A stretch of 64,000 bases of DNA, taken from positions 1-64,000 of the forward strand of contig JAPPLB010000156.1 in assembly GCA_028819575.1 (NCBI GenBank), read 5' to 3'. The stretch comes from Bryobacterales bacterium (lineage in GTDB: Bacteria > Acidobacteriota > Terriglobia > Bryobacterales > UBA6623). This document shows, in pieces, positions 50,735 through 59,974 of this stretch; positions within the stretch are counted from its first letter, which is position 1; each line of letters starts with the position of its first letter. The position numbers were made by a program, and so were the translations under genes. A model generated the notes under the pieces. The model saw nothing but the letters and a program-made list of their open reading frames with translations. It was not told the DNA's origin and did no database searches.

Positions 50735-52240
50735 ATGAGTCCTGTTTTTACCGATCATCTGATTAGCTGGACGATTGCCGTTCCGTTTATCGGACTTGCC
50801 CTGTTGGCCTTTGTGCGAAGTCAGGAATGGATACGGCGCATCGCGCTGGCCATCACGTCGCTTGCCTTTGCTCTCGCCGTTGTTCTGTGGTCCCTTTTTG
50901 ATGCCTCGCAGCCGGGCATGCAGTTCGTAGAGCGTTCGGAGTGGATGCCCACCTTCAACATTCAGTACGCCGTGGGCATCGACGGCATCAGTCTGCTTCT
51001 GGTCCTGCTGACGACGTTTCTGGCCCCGATCTGTGTGTTGGCCTCCTGGAAGTCGATCGATACCAAGGTGAAGGCCTTCATGAGCCTGATCCTTTTGGTG
51101 GAAGGCGCCATGATCGTGGTCTTTACGGCCCTGGATCTGTTCCTGTTCTTCATGTTGTGGGAAGTCACGATGATTCCCATGTATTTCCTGATCATTCTCT
51201 GGGGCGGGCCGGCTCGAAGAGCCGCCGGCATCAAGTTCGTTCTCTACAGCTTGACGGGCAGTCTGCTGCTGCTGGTTGGGATTCTCGGACTCTACCTGGA
51301 AGGCGGACGTACTTTCGACCTGTTGGCGCTCGCGGAAAGGACATACCCCTCGGAGGTCCAGTTTTGGATTTTCCTTGCGTTCCTCATTGCTTTTGCCATC
51401 AAGTTGCCCATGGTCCCGTTCCATTCGTGGCTCCCGGATGCCCACTCGGAAGCCCCCACGGCCGGTAGCGTCATCCTGGCCGGCGTGCTGTTGAAGATGG
51501 GCGGCTATGGGTTCTTGCGGTTCTGTCTTCCCATTCTTCCGGAAGCGTCTGCGGCCTTCGCTCCGGTGATTCTCTGGTTCTCGGTGGTGGCCATTCTGTA
51601 TGGCGGATGCCTGGCGCTGGCTCAATCGGATCTCAAGAAGCTGGTGGCGTACTCTTCGATTTCTCACATGGGCTTTGTGACGCTCGGCATCTTCGCGTTC
51701 AACAGTCAGGGCATCCAGGGTGCCGTTCTGCAGATGTTCAATCACGGCATCACGACGGGCGCGCTCTTCCTGGCGGTGGGTCAGTTGTACGATCGGACGC
51801 ATAGCCGCGAGATCGGCGATTACGGTGGTCTGCACAAGCCGATGCCCCGTTTTGTCGTATTTCTCTGCGTTTTCTCGGTGGCGGCTTTCGGCTTGCCGGG
51901 AACGGCGAATTTTATCGGCGAATTTCTCGTTCTCTTTGGCGGTTCCCATACAAGCTTTGTCAGGGTGTTGCTCGCAATGGGCGGAATTGTGTTGGCCGCG
52001 GCCTACATGCTCTGGATGCTGCAGCGCGTCGTTCTCGGAAAGGCCTCAACTCGGGAGGCCGCTCTGCTTCCCGATCTCGACATGAGAGAGACCGCCACCT
52101 TGGTGCCTCTGGCAGCCCTGGTCTTTATCTTGGGTTTGTATCCCGGACCTCTGATGGAGCTGATGGACTCCAGCGTGACCAGCCTTGTCGAGCAGACGGC
52201 GGAATTTGCGCCCGCAGACGTTTCGATGCTTCGGCCCTGA
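50735..52240 (+). CDS. NuoM-like proton-channel subunit
   Basis: This 501-residue protein matches the NuoM type: about 14 helices, Glu in FMLWEVTMIPMYFLIILWGG (helix 5), Lys in AIKLPMVPFHSWLPDAHSEA (helix 7/8) and SDLKKLVAYSSISHMGFVTL. The ATG at 50735 has the Shine-Dalgarno CGGAG 8 bases upstream; a GTG at 50726 is within that site. Third proton-channel-type subunit of the cluster (with MrpD and the NuoL-like protein). Last gene; a 650-base repeat-rich gap follows. Confidence 0.9.
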   Translation: MSPVFTDHLISWTIAVPFIGLALLAFVRSQEWIRRIALAITSLAFALAVVLWSLFDASQPGMQFVERSEWMPTFNIQYAVGIDGISLLLVLLTTFLAPICVLASWKSIDTKVKAFMSLILLVEGAMIVVFTALDLFLFFMLWEVTMIPMYFLIILWGGPARRAAGIKFVLYSLTGSLLLLVGILGLYLEGGRTFDLLALAERTYPSEVQFWIFLAFLIAFAIKLPMVPFHSWLPDAHSEAPTAGSVILAGVLLKMGGYGFLRFCLPILPEASAAFAPVILWFSVVAILYGGCLALAQSDLKKLVAYSSISHMGFVTLGIFAFNSQGIQGAVLQMFNHGITTGALFLAVGQLYDRTHSREIGDYGGLHKPMPRFVVFLCVFSVAAFGLPGTANFIGEFLVLFGGSHTSFVRVLLAMGGIVLAAAYMLWMLQRVVLGKASTREAALLPDLDMRETATLVPLAALVFILGLYPGPLMELMDSSVTSLVEQTAEFAPADVSMLRP

Positions 52241-52314
52241 CAGCCGCCGGCATCATCGGAATCGGACGCTCGCCCTGGCGCCGTTCGTTGTCGCGAATGC
52301 GCTCACGATGTGAA

Positions 52315-52510
52315 CCTGCCTGTCTCATCCCGTGGGCAGGCAAGGCCCGTGCGGGTCACCAGACACGAATCACGAGACACGGCTTTTCCCTATCGAGCAC
52401 GGCAAGCCGGTGCAACCAAGTCAGTGCGGTCGTGTCGCCTGCTTCTGCCTTCGGATCAAGAATTACGAAACACGGGTTTTTTGGCGCGAATCACGGCCTT
52501 GACATCTTCT
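52315..52510. repeat. dispersed composite repeat, copy 11
   Basis: Starts with CCTGCCTGTCTCATCCCG, runs through CACCAGACACGAATCACGAG and the core piece GCAAGCCGGTGCAACCAAGT. It ends with heptamer-like sequence (ATTACGAAACACGGG, GCGAATCACGGCCTT). The right end interrupts an antitoxin gene. Confidence 0.85.
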
Positions 52511-52665
52511 GAGTGTGCACGGGTTCTGTCGACCGTTTTGGGAGTGGGTTTGGGCGGTGGAGGCGTTTCGATCCGGGTCTCTCGAAGTGTGCGCTTGCCG
52601 GCTCGATGTTCACGAACCTCCTGGAGCCCCTTGAGGACCTCCACGGCAATGTTACGCTCAGGCAT
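52456..52665 (-). pseudogene. truncated HigA-like antitoxin fragment
   Basis: From ATG 52665, the first 54 codons (MPERNIAVEVLKGLQEVREH, then AGKRTLRETRIETPPPPKPT) look like the N-terminal lead of HigA/XRE-type antitoxins, in which a helix (EILxGLxEI..H..G) precedes a TLRT-type turn and the helix-turn-helix domain. That domain is missing. The frame then runs into repeat copy 11 (DVKAVIRAKKPVF) and stops at 52456. A 24-codon piece of a toxin overlaps its start. The pair is a remnant. Confidence 0.55.
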
Positions 52666-52737
52666 TCTCGATCTCCTTGACAACCTTCCGCCACTCCGCT
52701 AGCTCAGCGCGTCTCAGGTCTTCCTTAAAGTGGGCTG
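52658..52737 (-). pseudogene. 3' remnant of a toxin gene (RelE/ParE or HigB type)
   Basis: The last 24 codons of a protein, ending in HFKEDLRRAELAEWRKVVKE IENA, are open from the edge of repeat copy 12 (52738) to a TGA (52658-52660). They overlap the antitoxin start in another frame, the tight order typical of HigB-HigA and RelE-type modules with the toxin first. The rest of the toxin is gone. Assignment rests mainly on the position before an antitoxin-like start. Confidence 0.45.
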
Positions 52738-52891
52738 CCTGTCTCATCCCGTGGGGAGGCGAGGATCGTGCGGGTCACCAGACACGAATCACGCAACACA
52801 ACCTTCCCCGTCCCTCCGGCGGCTCCAATAAGAGCAACCCCAAGCCCGACCGACAGGTTTTTCACGAATCACGAGACACGAAACACGGCCT
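52738..52891. repeat. dispersed composite repeat, copy 12
   Basis: Starts CCTGTCTCATCCCGTGGGGA and contains CGGGTCACCAGACACGAATC, close to the same part of copy 11, so copies 11 and 12 are sister copies flanking the toxin-antitoxin remnant. It ends in CACGAATCACGAGACACGAA and abuts the stop codon of the TonB receptor gene at 52892-52894. Confidence 0.88.
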
Positions 52892-55800
52892 TTAGAAACT
52901 GAGGCGCAGCGATAACTGGAACTGTCGCGGGTCGAAGGCCGACGCGAACGAAAAGGGTTCTGTGACTGGTCCCCGCCGGCCGACTATTTGGGCGGGCAGG
53001 TCTTCGAGCGAGGCGTTCCCGACGACGCCGTTCACCCCTCTGAAGTTGGTTTTGTTCAGAACGTTGAACGCCTCGCCGATGGCCTGCAGGCTCAACCCTT
53101 CCGTGAGCGTGAACGTCCTCGCCAGCCTCATGTCGAATCCGAAGAAGCTGGGCCCCGTCCCGGCATTGCGGCCGAGCCCCCACGGGCGGTGGGTGTCGTT
53201 GTGACGATCGCCGATCGTGTCGAAGCCGGCGTTCAGGTTGAATGGCGCCCCCGAACGCGCAATGATGATCCCGGAAAACATGAAGTCGGCTAGCAGATTG
53301 TGCCCGAACCCGCGGCCCTTGCCCGCTTTCAAGGGAGATTTTGTCACGGCGTGCGCGACAAATCGGTGTTTACGGTGGAAATGGGACAGCGCCAGCTCGT
53401 TGCGGGCGTCCCACTGCAAGTGAGGTTCGTAGGACGAATTGTAGTCGGTGTTCTCGTCGATGTGCTTGCTCCAGGTGTGGTGCGCGGAAACGGTAAATCC
53501 CTCCGAGAACCGTTTTTTGATCTGCACGATCATGGCGTGATAGTACGATCTGCCCCAACTGCCGTAGACGTTGTCTTGCAGGATGAGGGGGTCATGGAAG
53601 CCCACGATGGGTCTGCCGTCTTCCCTGGTCCCGGCTTGGTAGACGTTGAGGTCGAGCGGCCGTATGATATGGATGCCTCGGTTGTAGTTGTAACCTGCCG
53701 ACAAGGCGTAGCTGCCGATCTCGCGCTGGATTTCGAAGCTGCCCTGCTGCGAATAGGGGTTCACCGTGTCTTCGGCAAGGCGGAATCCGATTCGCAACGG
53801 ATAGCCGGGACCGGGGTCGATGCCATGGATCGCCAGGTCTGCGGGCGTGATGCTCCTCTGGCCGAGAATCCCCCTCGCTTGCAGGGTCTGGTAGATTTCG
53901 GCGGAAGTCAGCGGCTCGCCGGTCAGGGCGCTTTGGATGCCCGGCGCTCCGGTCAAGGGGATGAAAACCTGATAGATCTGCTGCTTGTCGCCAAGCAGGT
54001 CATTGACGTACGTGGCTTGGCCGTCGATTCGAGCGTGGTAGATTCCGAAGCCCCCTCGAACGACCGTCTTTGTGTCCGGACTCCAGGCGAATCCCGCCCG
54101 CGGGCCGAAGTTGTTGTAGTCGCGCGGAAATCTTGTCTTCAACTCCAGTTCGTGGCGCAGGCCCAGGGTCAGCAGAAAGTTCGACGTGACCTTGATCGCG
54201 TCCTCCACGAAGAAGTTGTAGCGGTTTGCCCAGCCCAGCCAATACGGGTCGCCGAACCCTTGTTGGTAAACCGTCGGAAGCCCGAGCGTGAATGACTGGA
54301 GAGACGTCATGGGTGCGTCCACGGCCCCCACCAGGTGGCTCGAACCGACTGCCGCCAGCAGGCCCTTGAGCAGTAGTGAGGTTCCCGGCCCGGCTGCGCT
54401 GTCGACGACGGCGCTCAGCGGTATCGCCTCGGAGAAAATGAATCGGCCGCTGAAGAATGTTTCCGCCCGCACCCAATCCCGGGTCGGGTTGAAGTCGGCT
54501 CCGAACTTGAGTGTCTGGCGGCTGGTAATGCGCATGAAGTTCTGACGCGCTTGGTAGACGCGCTCCAATACTCGCGTAGGGAGAATGAAATCCCTGCCGA
54601 ATTCTCCGAATCCGCTGATATCGATCGCCGGACCGTGCGGATCGCTCGGATAGGAGCCGGAGTCGTGGTACCCGAAGCCCAGGCGCGTCTCGCTGACCCA
54701 TTGGGGACTGATCACGTACGTATCTCCGAAAGCCAGCGAAAAGTCGTTGACCTCGGCATTGTGGCCGCGGTTCAGCGCGGTCAGTGCGCCGAATGTCGTG
54801 TTCTGGTTGTCCTGGAACGTCCCGTTCACGCGCAGGAAAAGGTTGTGCCCGTCCCGCAGAGTGTGATCGAAGCGGGCGACCACTTGCTGCCGCTCCTCCG
54901 CGAACGGAAAAACCCCGCTGTTATTCTCGAAGAGATCCAGGACTCCGGGGTGGTTGGCCGGAATGAGCCCCGCTGCGATCTCGCCCACCAGAGGCCGGAA
55001 CGGCAGGGGCGCTGCAACGTTGAGAACGTCGACCAGCGCTTGCTGCGAGTCCGTGAGTGAGGTCAGGAATGATCGGTCGGAAAGCAGCGGCACGATCAGT
55101 GTCTCGTGCCGGTCCAGGCGTTCGTACGCGCCGAACAGGAAAGACTTGTTCCGCTTGATAGGACCTCCGGCGGAAGCGCCGCTCTGCGAGCGGGTGTAGG
55201 CGCTTCTGCCCGGATCGAAGTAGTTTCGGGCCTGGAACCGGCGGTTGCGCAACAGGCCGAACAGAGACCCGTGCAACTCGTTCGTTCCGCTCTTCGTCAC
55301 GATGTTGACCGTGCCGCCGGGAGCCCCGCCCTGTTCCGTCGAGAAAGAGTTCCTGTTGACCTGGAACTCTTGGACCGACTCTTGGCTGATGGCGGAGCGC
55401 ACGCTGCCGGTGTTGAGAACGTTGGCCACGCCGTCGATCATGAAGGTGTTGCCGCGTCCGTTCGTGCCGCCGATGCCGAGACCGGAAGACGGTGTCGGAA
55501 CGATTCGTCGGTCCGTGGCATTGGCGACGTAGTTCACGTCCACGACGCCCGGTGTCAGCAGCGCCAGGGAGAGGTAGTCGCGGCGGTTGATGGGAAGATT
55601 CTCGATGCGGACGGAATCGATATGATCGGACTGCTGCGTTCGGTCGGGCTCGATGGCCGGCCGCTCTGATGCCTCCGAGACGATGATTTGCTCCTCGGCC
55701 GCGGCCACGACAAGCTGCGGGGAAAAGGACTCCGTTTCTCCGGTGCGCACCTCGAAATCTTCAACGAGATACGGGGCAAAAGCCTCCGCCTCGAAACGCA

Positions 55801-56089
55801 GCGTGTACGTGCCGGGATCGAGATGACTGAGGAAATATTCACCTTCAGCCGACGTGCTGGTCTGCCGCCTCGCGCCGCGGCCCTGCTCGACGGCCGTCAC
55901 TTTGGTGTCCGGGATGATCGCCCCCGTTTCGTCGTACACGTGGCCGCGGATATGGCCGGTGTTGGTCTGGGCCTGCGCCAGCACGCCGCTTGCCAGCAGC
56001 AGCACCAGAACGGTTCTCTGTTGCTGCACAAGGCGTCGAATGGAAGAGATAAGAGAACGCCGGTTCCGTAAAGCCGAGAATGTGGTCAT
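52892..56089 (-). CDS. TonB-dependent receptor, Oar-like (second)
   Basis: This protein of about 1065 residues has a signal peptide (ending LAQAQ), a carboxypeptidase-regulatory-like domain (about 40-125: GHVYDETGAIIPDTKVTAVE, TSAEGEYFLSHLDPG) and a plug (about 150-280; INRRDYLSLALLTPG, GRGNTFMIDGVANVLN). The large barrel ends in LSLRLSF. It differs strongly from the receptor at 35.9 kb. The start at 56089 (MTTFSALRNRRS) is favoured over 56131. The 3' end is fixed by repeat copy 12. No regulator gene is adjacent. Confidence 0.88.
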   Translation of the reverse strand: MTTFSALRNRRSLISSIRRLVQQQRTVLVLLLASGVLAQAQTNTGHIRGHVYDETGAIIPDTKVTAVEQGRGARRQTSTSAEGEYFLSHLDPGTYTLRFEAEAFAPYLVEDFEVRTGETESFSPQLVVAAAEEQIIVSEASERPAIEPDRTQQSDHIDSVRIENLPINRRDYLSLALLTPGVVDVNYVANATDRRIVPTPSSGLGIGGTNGRGNTFMIDGVANVLNTGSVRSAISQESVQEFQVNRNSFSTEQGGAPGGTVNIVTKSGTNELHGSLFGLLRNRRFQARNYFDPGRSAYTRSQSGASAGGPIKRNKSFLFGAYERLDRHETLIVPLLSDRSFLTSLTDSQQALVDVLNVAAPLPFRPLVGEIAAGLIPANHPGVLDLFENNSGVFPFAEERQQVVARFDHTLRDGHNLFLRVNGTFQDNQNTTFGALTALNRGHNAEVNDFSLAFGDTYVISPQWVSETRLGFGYHDSGSYPSDPHGPAIDISGFGEFGRDFILPTRVLERVYQARQNFMRITSRQTLKFGADFNPTRDWVRAETFFSGRFIFSEAIPLSAVVDSAAGPGTSLLLKGLLAAVGSSHLVGAVDAPMTSLQSFTLGLPTVYQQGFGDPYWLGWANRYNFFVEDAIKVTSNFLLTLGLRHELELKTRFPRDYNNFGPRAGFAWSPDTKTVVRGGFGIYHARIDGQATYVNDLLGDKQQIYQVFIPLTGAPGIQSALTGEPLTSAEIYQTLQARGILGQRSITPADLAIHGIDPGPGYPLRIGFRLAEDTVNPYSQQGSFEIQREIGSYALSAGYNYNRGIHIIRPLDLNVYQAGTREDGRPIVGFHDPLILQDNVYGSWGRSYYHAMIVQIKKRFSEGFTVSAHHTWSKHIDENTDYNSSYEPHLQWDARNELALSHFHRKHRFVAHAVTKSPLKAGKGRGFGHNLLADFMFSGIIIARSGAPFNLNAGFDTIGDRHNDTHRPWGLGRNAGTGPSFFGFDMRLARTFTLTEGLSLQAIGEAFNVLNKTNFRGVNGVVGNASLEDLPAQIVGRRGPVTEPFSFASAFDPRQFQLSLRLSF

Positions 56090-56175
56090 AAATGATGTAC
56101 ACGGAATACTCTCATGAAGTCGATGGACCAATATTTCTCTTGGCCATCCTTATCCAGATAGTGTAGTCGAACTGA

Positions 56176-56308
56176 CCTGCATTTCTCACCACGTGTCGAG
56201 GCGAAGTGCGTGAGAGGCCCGTCAGGACGAGGCGCGCGAGCTGCTTGGCGCGCAAAGCTGTAGGGGCCTTCGCCTCCTTCGGCCCTCAGGTCACGAATCA
56301 CGGCCTTG
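56176..56308. repeat. dispersed repeat, copy 13 (left part)
   Basis: Starts CCTGCATTTCTCACCACG and keeps CGAAGTGCGTGAGAGGCCCG TCAGGACG-type core. It ends with CCTTCGGCCCTCAGGTCACG AATCACGG; the right arm is missing. It lies upstream of the TonB receptor and 31 bases from the tRNA gene. Confidence 0.88.
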
Positions 56309-56339
56309 GATAATACCGATTGAATCTACGGGGAAGGTA

Positions 56340-56414
56340 TGGCAGCGCTAACGGGATTCGAACCCGTATTTGAGCCTTGAGAGGGCCCTGTCCTAACCCT
56401 TAGACGATAGCGCC
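56340..56414 (-). tRNA. tRNA-Glu (anticodon CTC)
   Basis: On the minus strand, GGCGCTATCGTCTAAGGGTT starts the gene and it ends in an encoded CCA. The acceptor stem pairs GGCGCTA with TAGCGCT (G1-U72), the T arm contains GGGTTCGAATCCC, and the anticodon loop CTCTCAA gives CTC (Glu). 75 nucleotides including CCA. It stands alone, flanked by repeats. Confidence 0.95.
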
Positions 56415-56475
56415 GCTCACTCAAGATTTTAGAAGAGCGCTGAAAGTCGGTCAAGGACGCGGTCCGTTCGTCCAT

Positions 56476-56598
56476 TTGTGAGAAGCCCGTAAGGACGATG
56501 CGCAAGCCGCCCGCGCTGGCAACACGGCCTTTACGGTTTTTCACGAATCACGAGACACGAGACACGGCTTTTCCGAAACACGGCTTTTTCCTCGTGCT
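56476..56598. repeat. dispersed composite repeat, copy 14 (partial)
   Basis: Contains GTGAGAAGCCCGTAAGGACG, GGCAACACGGCCTTTACGGT and heptamers TTTTCACGAATCACGAGACA CGAGACACGG-like. The left arm is absent. It ends just before the NIPSNAP gene start, so it is in its leader. Confidence 0.85.
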
Positions 56599-56605
56599 AT
56601 AAGAA

Positions 56606-57394
56606 ATGAGCATGAATCGACGTTCCTTCCTGGGCGCATCGCTGGCTGGCCTCTCGGCAGGCTCCGCGGCCGCCGTACATCGAGACTCCAACCAGTACTT
56701 CGAACTTCGGTTCTTTCAACTGCGCAACAGCAAGGCCGATCAACAGCGGCGGCTCGTTCGTCTGCTGGAAGATCATCACCTGCCGATGACGAAGCGCAAC
56801 CGCTTTGGGCCGGTGGGCTACATGCAGGTTTTCCTGGGCGCCGGGATGCCGAAGATCCTGATTCTCACCGCCTATCGTTCTTGGGCTGAAGTAGCCGGGA
56901 AGCAAGCTGCGATGATGGCCGATGAGTCATGGCGCAAGGCCTTCGATGCGGCGGGCGCGGATGACGATCCGTACTTCGATCGCGTCGAGACCTGGCTGCT
57001 CAGGGCGTTCGACGCTGCGCCTCGTTTGGAAGAGCCTGCGATCGAGCCCGGCAAGGCGCCGCGGCTGTTCGATCTGCGGACGTACGAGGCCGAGACCTTC
57101 GGAGACGTCGGTCGCAAGGTCGATATGTTCAATCGGGAGGAGATCAGGATCTTTCGTCGATCCGGCATTCATCCGGTCTTCTTTGGACATTCCCTCTACG
57201 GGCCGAGACAGCCGAACTTGACCTACATGGTCTGGTACGACGACATGCGCGCCCGTGAGGCGGCCTGGAAGCGCTTTCTGGATGACCCCGATTGGAAGCG
57301 TATCCGAAACAAGCCCGGCTGGACCAACGCCGAGGCCGTCTCGAACATCTCGAATACGTTTCTGCGGCCGCTGCCGTTTTCGCCGATTCGTTGA
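56606..57394 (+). CDS. NIPSNAP family protein with Tat leader
   Basis: This 262-residue protein has a twin-arginine leader (MSMNRRSFLGASLAGLSAG) and two NIPSNAP-type ferredoxin-like domains (about 30-130 and 150-260), with ELRFFQLRNSKADQQRRLVR and LFDLRTYEAETFGDVGRKVD at their starts. NIPSNAP domain proteins are small alpha-beta barrels of unclear function. A second ATG at 56612 is possible. The C-terminal end is 4 bases from the stop of the convergent DUF1552 gene. Confidence 0.85.
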   Translation: MSMNRRSFLGASLAGLSAGSAAAVHRDSNQYFELRFFQLRNSKADQQRRLVRLLEDHHLPMTKRNRFGPVGYMQVFLGAGMPKILILTAYRSWAEVAGKQAAMMADESWRKAFDAAGADDDPYFDRVETWLLRAFDAAPRLEEPAIEPGKAPRLFDLRTYEAETFGDVGRKVDMFNREEIRIFRRSGIHPVFFGHSLYGPRQPNLTYMVWYDDMRAREAAWKRFLDDPDWKRIRNKPGWTNAEAVSNISNTFLRPLPFSPIR

Positions 57395-57398
57395 GCGG

Positions 57399-58730
57399 CT
57401 ACACGATGCCGGGCAGTTTGCGGCGTGCGTTCGGAAAGCTGTCGAGTCCCGCTTGCATCACGTTGTTCGCCAGCGTGAGATACAGATCGCCCGTCGTGCC
57501 GGTGGTCTCGGTGTGGCGGCCCGTGACAAGCTGGTTCGCGTGGCCCGCGACGATGGCGATGAGGCCGTTGTTCTTGTGGGCATTGGCTTCGGCGTGCTCG
57601 TGGAGGTAGAGCAGGCAGGTGTTGTCGAGCAGGGTGCCGTCGCCTTCCGGAATCGATTTCAGACGGCCCAACAGGTACGCGAACTCCTGTACGTGCCAGC
57701 GGCAGATGTCGCGAAGCACGCGCTGGCCTTCCGGACCGTCCGCTTTGTGGTGCGTGTAGTCATGGTGCCGCAGCGTCGTATAGCCCAGCCAAGGCATCCG
57801 CGTCAGGCTCTGGCACTTCGTGAGCATGTAGGAAGCGACGCGTGTCTGTCCGCTGGCGAACGCATGCACGATCAGATCGGTTTGGAGCTTCGCGATGTGC
57901 GGCCAGTCTTTCATGTCGCCGCTGATCCCGGGCTCTTCGACTACGGAGTATTCGGGGGGCAAGCTGCCGATGGCGCGCTCCAGGTCGCGGATGGACGCCA
58001 TGTAGTCGTCGAGGCGTTCTTGATCTCGGCGCCCGAGGTCGGCCTTCAGACTCGTTGAGCTTTCGCGCACCGAGTCAAGCACGCTCTTCTTGCGATCGAC
58101 CCAAGCGGGATCTTTGATGCCGAAGATGCGGTTGAACAGATTCTGTGGAATCAACTCCGGCGGGAGTGCTCGGTCCTTGCCGGCCCAGCTCATGTTGCGT
58201 TGAATGCTGTCGCCGTGAGACTCCGGACATACCCCGACTTGCAACGACCGGAACCGCGACCGGCCTCCGATCTTGGCGGCGATGGCTTGATCGATCGAGG
58301 GTCCGCCCGCGCCGCGCCCGGTGAAGGGAACTCCCGTCATCAGTCCGCTCATCGAGCGGTGATGATCATTGCCCGGACCGGGCACCCGTGCGATGTCGTT
58401 GTCGAGTCCGCTGAGAATGTGAATGTCGTTGCGGAACGGAGCGAGCGGCGAGAGGCATGGCGTGATTCGGAAATCCGTGCCGGTTTCGGTCGGGATCCAG
58501 TAGCGCTCCGGTATGCCATTGCCGTTGAACCAGACCAGGAAGCGCGATTCCATCGGCGACTCGGTGATCCGGCCGGCCGCGTTCGCGGCGGCGTAAGCCG
58601 TCCCGGACGAATTGAACATCGCTTCGAGCGGAGGCAATCCAAAGCGGATCGTGGCGCCGCCAAGAGCCGATCCGCCAAGAAAAGTGCGCCGGGATAGTCG
58701 TCGCATCTTCCGTCCGCTCAACATTAACAT
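57399..58730 (-). CDS. DUF1552 protein with Tat leader
   Basis: This 443-residue protein starts with a Tat leader ([20 protein letters not shown]) and continues with a DUF1552 domain. Signatures are [52 protein letters not shown] and [20 protein letters not shown]. In Acidobacteria and Planctomycetes DUF1552 proteins usually sit beside DUF1592/DUF1588/cytochrome-c proteins; no such partner is seen here. Exported, possibly to the periplasm. The start could also be the in-frame ATG 8 codons later (58706). It runs convergently to the NIPSNAP gene. Confidence 0.85.
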   Translation of the reverse strand: MLMLSGRKMRRLSRRTFLGGSALGGATIRFGLPPLEAMFNSSGTAYAAANAAGRITESPMESRFLVWFNGNGIPERYWIPTETGTDFRITPCLSPLAPFRNDIHILSGLDNDIARVPGPGNDHHRSMSGLMTGVPFTGRGAGGPSIDQAIAAKIGGRSRFRSLQVGVCPESHGDSIQRNMSWAGKDRALPPELIPQNLFNRIFGIKDPAWVDRKKSVLDSVRESSTSLKADLGRRDQERLDDYMASIRDLERAIGSLPPEYSVVEEPGISGDMKDWPHIAKLQTDLIVHAFASGQTRVASYMLTKCQSLTRMPWLGYTTLRHHDYTHHKADGPEGQRVLRDICRWHVQEFAYLLGRLKSIPEGDGTLLDNTCLLYLHEHAEANAHKNNGLIAIVAGHANQLVTGRHTETTGTTGDLYLTLANNVMQAGLDSFPNARRKLPGIV

Positions 58731-58872
58731 GATACGCCTTCCGCCGCTGTTGCACTACCCTGTTTCGCTTGATCGCAACGATGCTTCCCAGTACGGTCTG
58801 GCAGCCTTGTCTGATCGGATGTTTAAATCCCGGACAGGTGGTGCGCTGTCCGAATTCGTAGCGCGGCCGATC

Positions 58873-59964
58873 TCAAGGGTCCTGAGAACCTTGATGCTGC
58901 CCGCTCCAGTGTACTTCGCAATGCGGCCTTCGCTCGCGAAACTCTCTGACGCCCTCCGCCGACACCCTCGTGCCGTCGAGGTAGAGCGTCTTCAGCCTGG
59001 ACAGCTTCGAGAGCTCGCGAAGAGTTTCGTCGGACACTTTCGTTGATGAGAGATCGAGCGTTGTCAGACGGCCCATCGCCGTCAGGTGTTTCGCGGCTCC
59101 GTCATTGATCTCCTCCGCGCCGGAGAGGTGCAAGGTTCGCAACTCGCCAAGTCCGGTGAGGGATGCCACTCCGGCCTCGCTGATCTGTGTTCGACTAAGG
59201 TCGAGAAAGCGAAGCCGGCGCAACGCCGCCAGCTTCCTCACGCCCAGGTCCGTGAGCTTGAGATCCGCCGCGTCAAGGTGCTCGAGTTGGTCGAGTTGCG
59301 TGATGACGTCGATGTCCAGATCCGTCACCGCCACCGACCAGAAGCCCGAGTTGCGCATCTGGAGTCCGCTGAGGCTCAGCTTTTTCAGGTTCGGCAGCAA
59401 TTCCAGGACGTGCAGGCCGAGCTCGGTGATCTTGTTGGCCCCCAGGGTCAGCTCCCGCAGCTCGGTGAGTTCGGCAAGGTGCTCCATCCCGTTGTCGGTG
59501 ACTTGCGTGACGCTGATGTCGAGGGCTTCAAGACGACGGTGCGAGGCAACGTAAGACAGGCCGGTGTCCGTGATGTCGGCGCCGCGCAGGTTGAGCCGGC
59601 GCAGGTTCTTCCAGTGGCGCAGGTGGGCGAGCGACGTGTCGGAGATGTGCTCGCAGGCGAAGAGGTTCAACTCCTCGACCCCGGTGAGCGGCCTGAGCCT
59701 CTCGATGCCCAGGTCCGTGATCCGGGTTAGCGACAGGTCAAGGCGCTTCAGGGAGTTGATGCCGGCGATGTGGTCCAGGTCTCCGTCCGCGACCCAGGTG
59801 AACCCGAACCGCACTCCGACAACATCACCGGCCTCGTCGGTTTCGATCTCGCCTCCTTGCGATAGAACCCGGCTGCGCAGATCGGCGGCGTCCAAGTCCG
59901 CGCCGTGAACCGGCATGGCTGGATACAAGGCCAAAGTCCACACCAGGGCGCAATGTTTGATCAT
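58873..59964 (-). CDS. leucine-rich repeat protein
   Basis: This 363-residue secreted protein has a signal peptide (1-21, ending VHGA) and about 11 leucine-rich repeats of 23-24 residues. Examples are LKRLDLSLTRITDLGIERLR, LRRLNLRGADITDTGLSYVA and LRFLDLSRTQISEAGVASLT. Repeats of this form (LxxLxLxxTxIxDxGLxxL) are common in Planctomycetes and Acidobacteria and serve in protein binding. It is encoded 10 bases after the stop of a sulfatase-superfamily lipoprotein, so the two are likely co-transcribed. Confidence 0.85.
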   Translation of the reverse strand: MIKHCALVWTLALYPAMPVHGADLDAADLRSRVLSQGGEIETDEAGDVVGVRFGFTWVADGDLDHIAGINSLKRLDLSLTRITDLGIERLRPLTGVEELNLFACEHISDTSLAHLRHWKNLRRLNLRGADITDTGLSYVASHRRLEALDISVTQVTDNGMEHLAELTELRELTLGANKITELGLHVLELLPNLKKLSLSGLQMRNSGFWSVAVTDLDIDVITQLDQLEHLDAADLKLTDLGVRKLAALRRLRFLDLSRTQISEAGVASLTGLGELRTLHLSGAEEINDGAAKHLTAMGRLTTLDLSSTKVSDETLRELSKLSRLKTLYLDGTRVSAEGVREFRERRPHCEVHWSGQHQGSQDP

Positions 59965-59974
59965 TCGTAACTTT

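Noticed and set aside
52241-52891. Possible extra small genes in the repeat-rich gap after the NuoM-like gene
   Set aside because: Apart from the toxin-antitoxin remnant, open frames there are made of repeat sequence.
56340-56414. G1-U72 pair in tRNA-Glu considered as unusual
   Set aside because: The same wobble pair is common in bacterial tRNA-Glu genes, so it is not remarkable.
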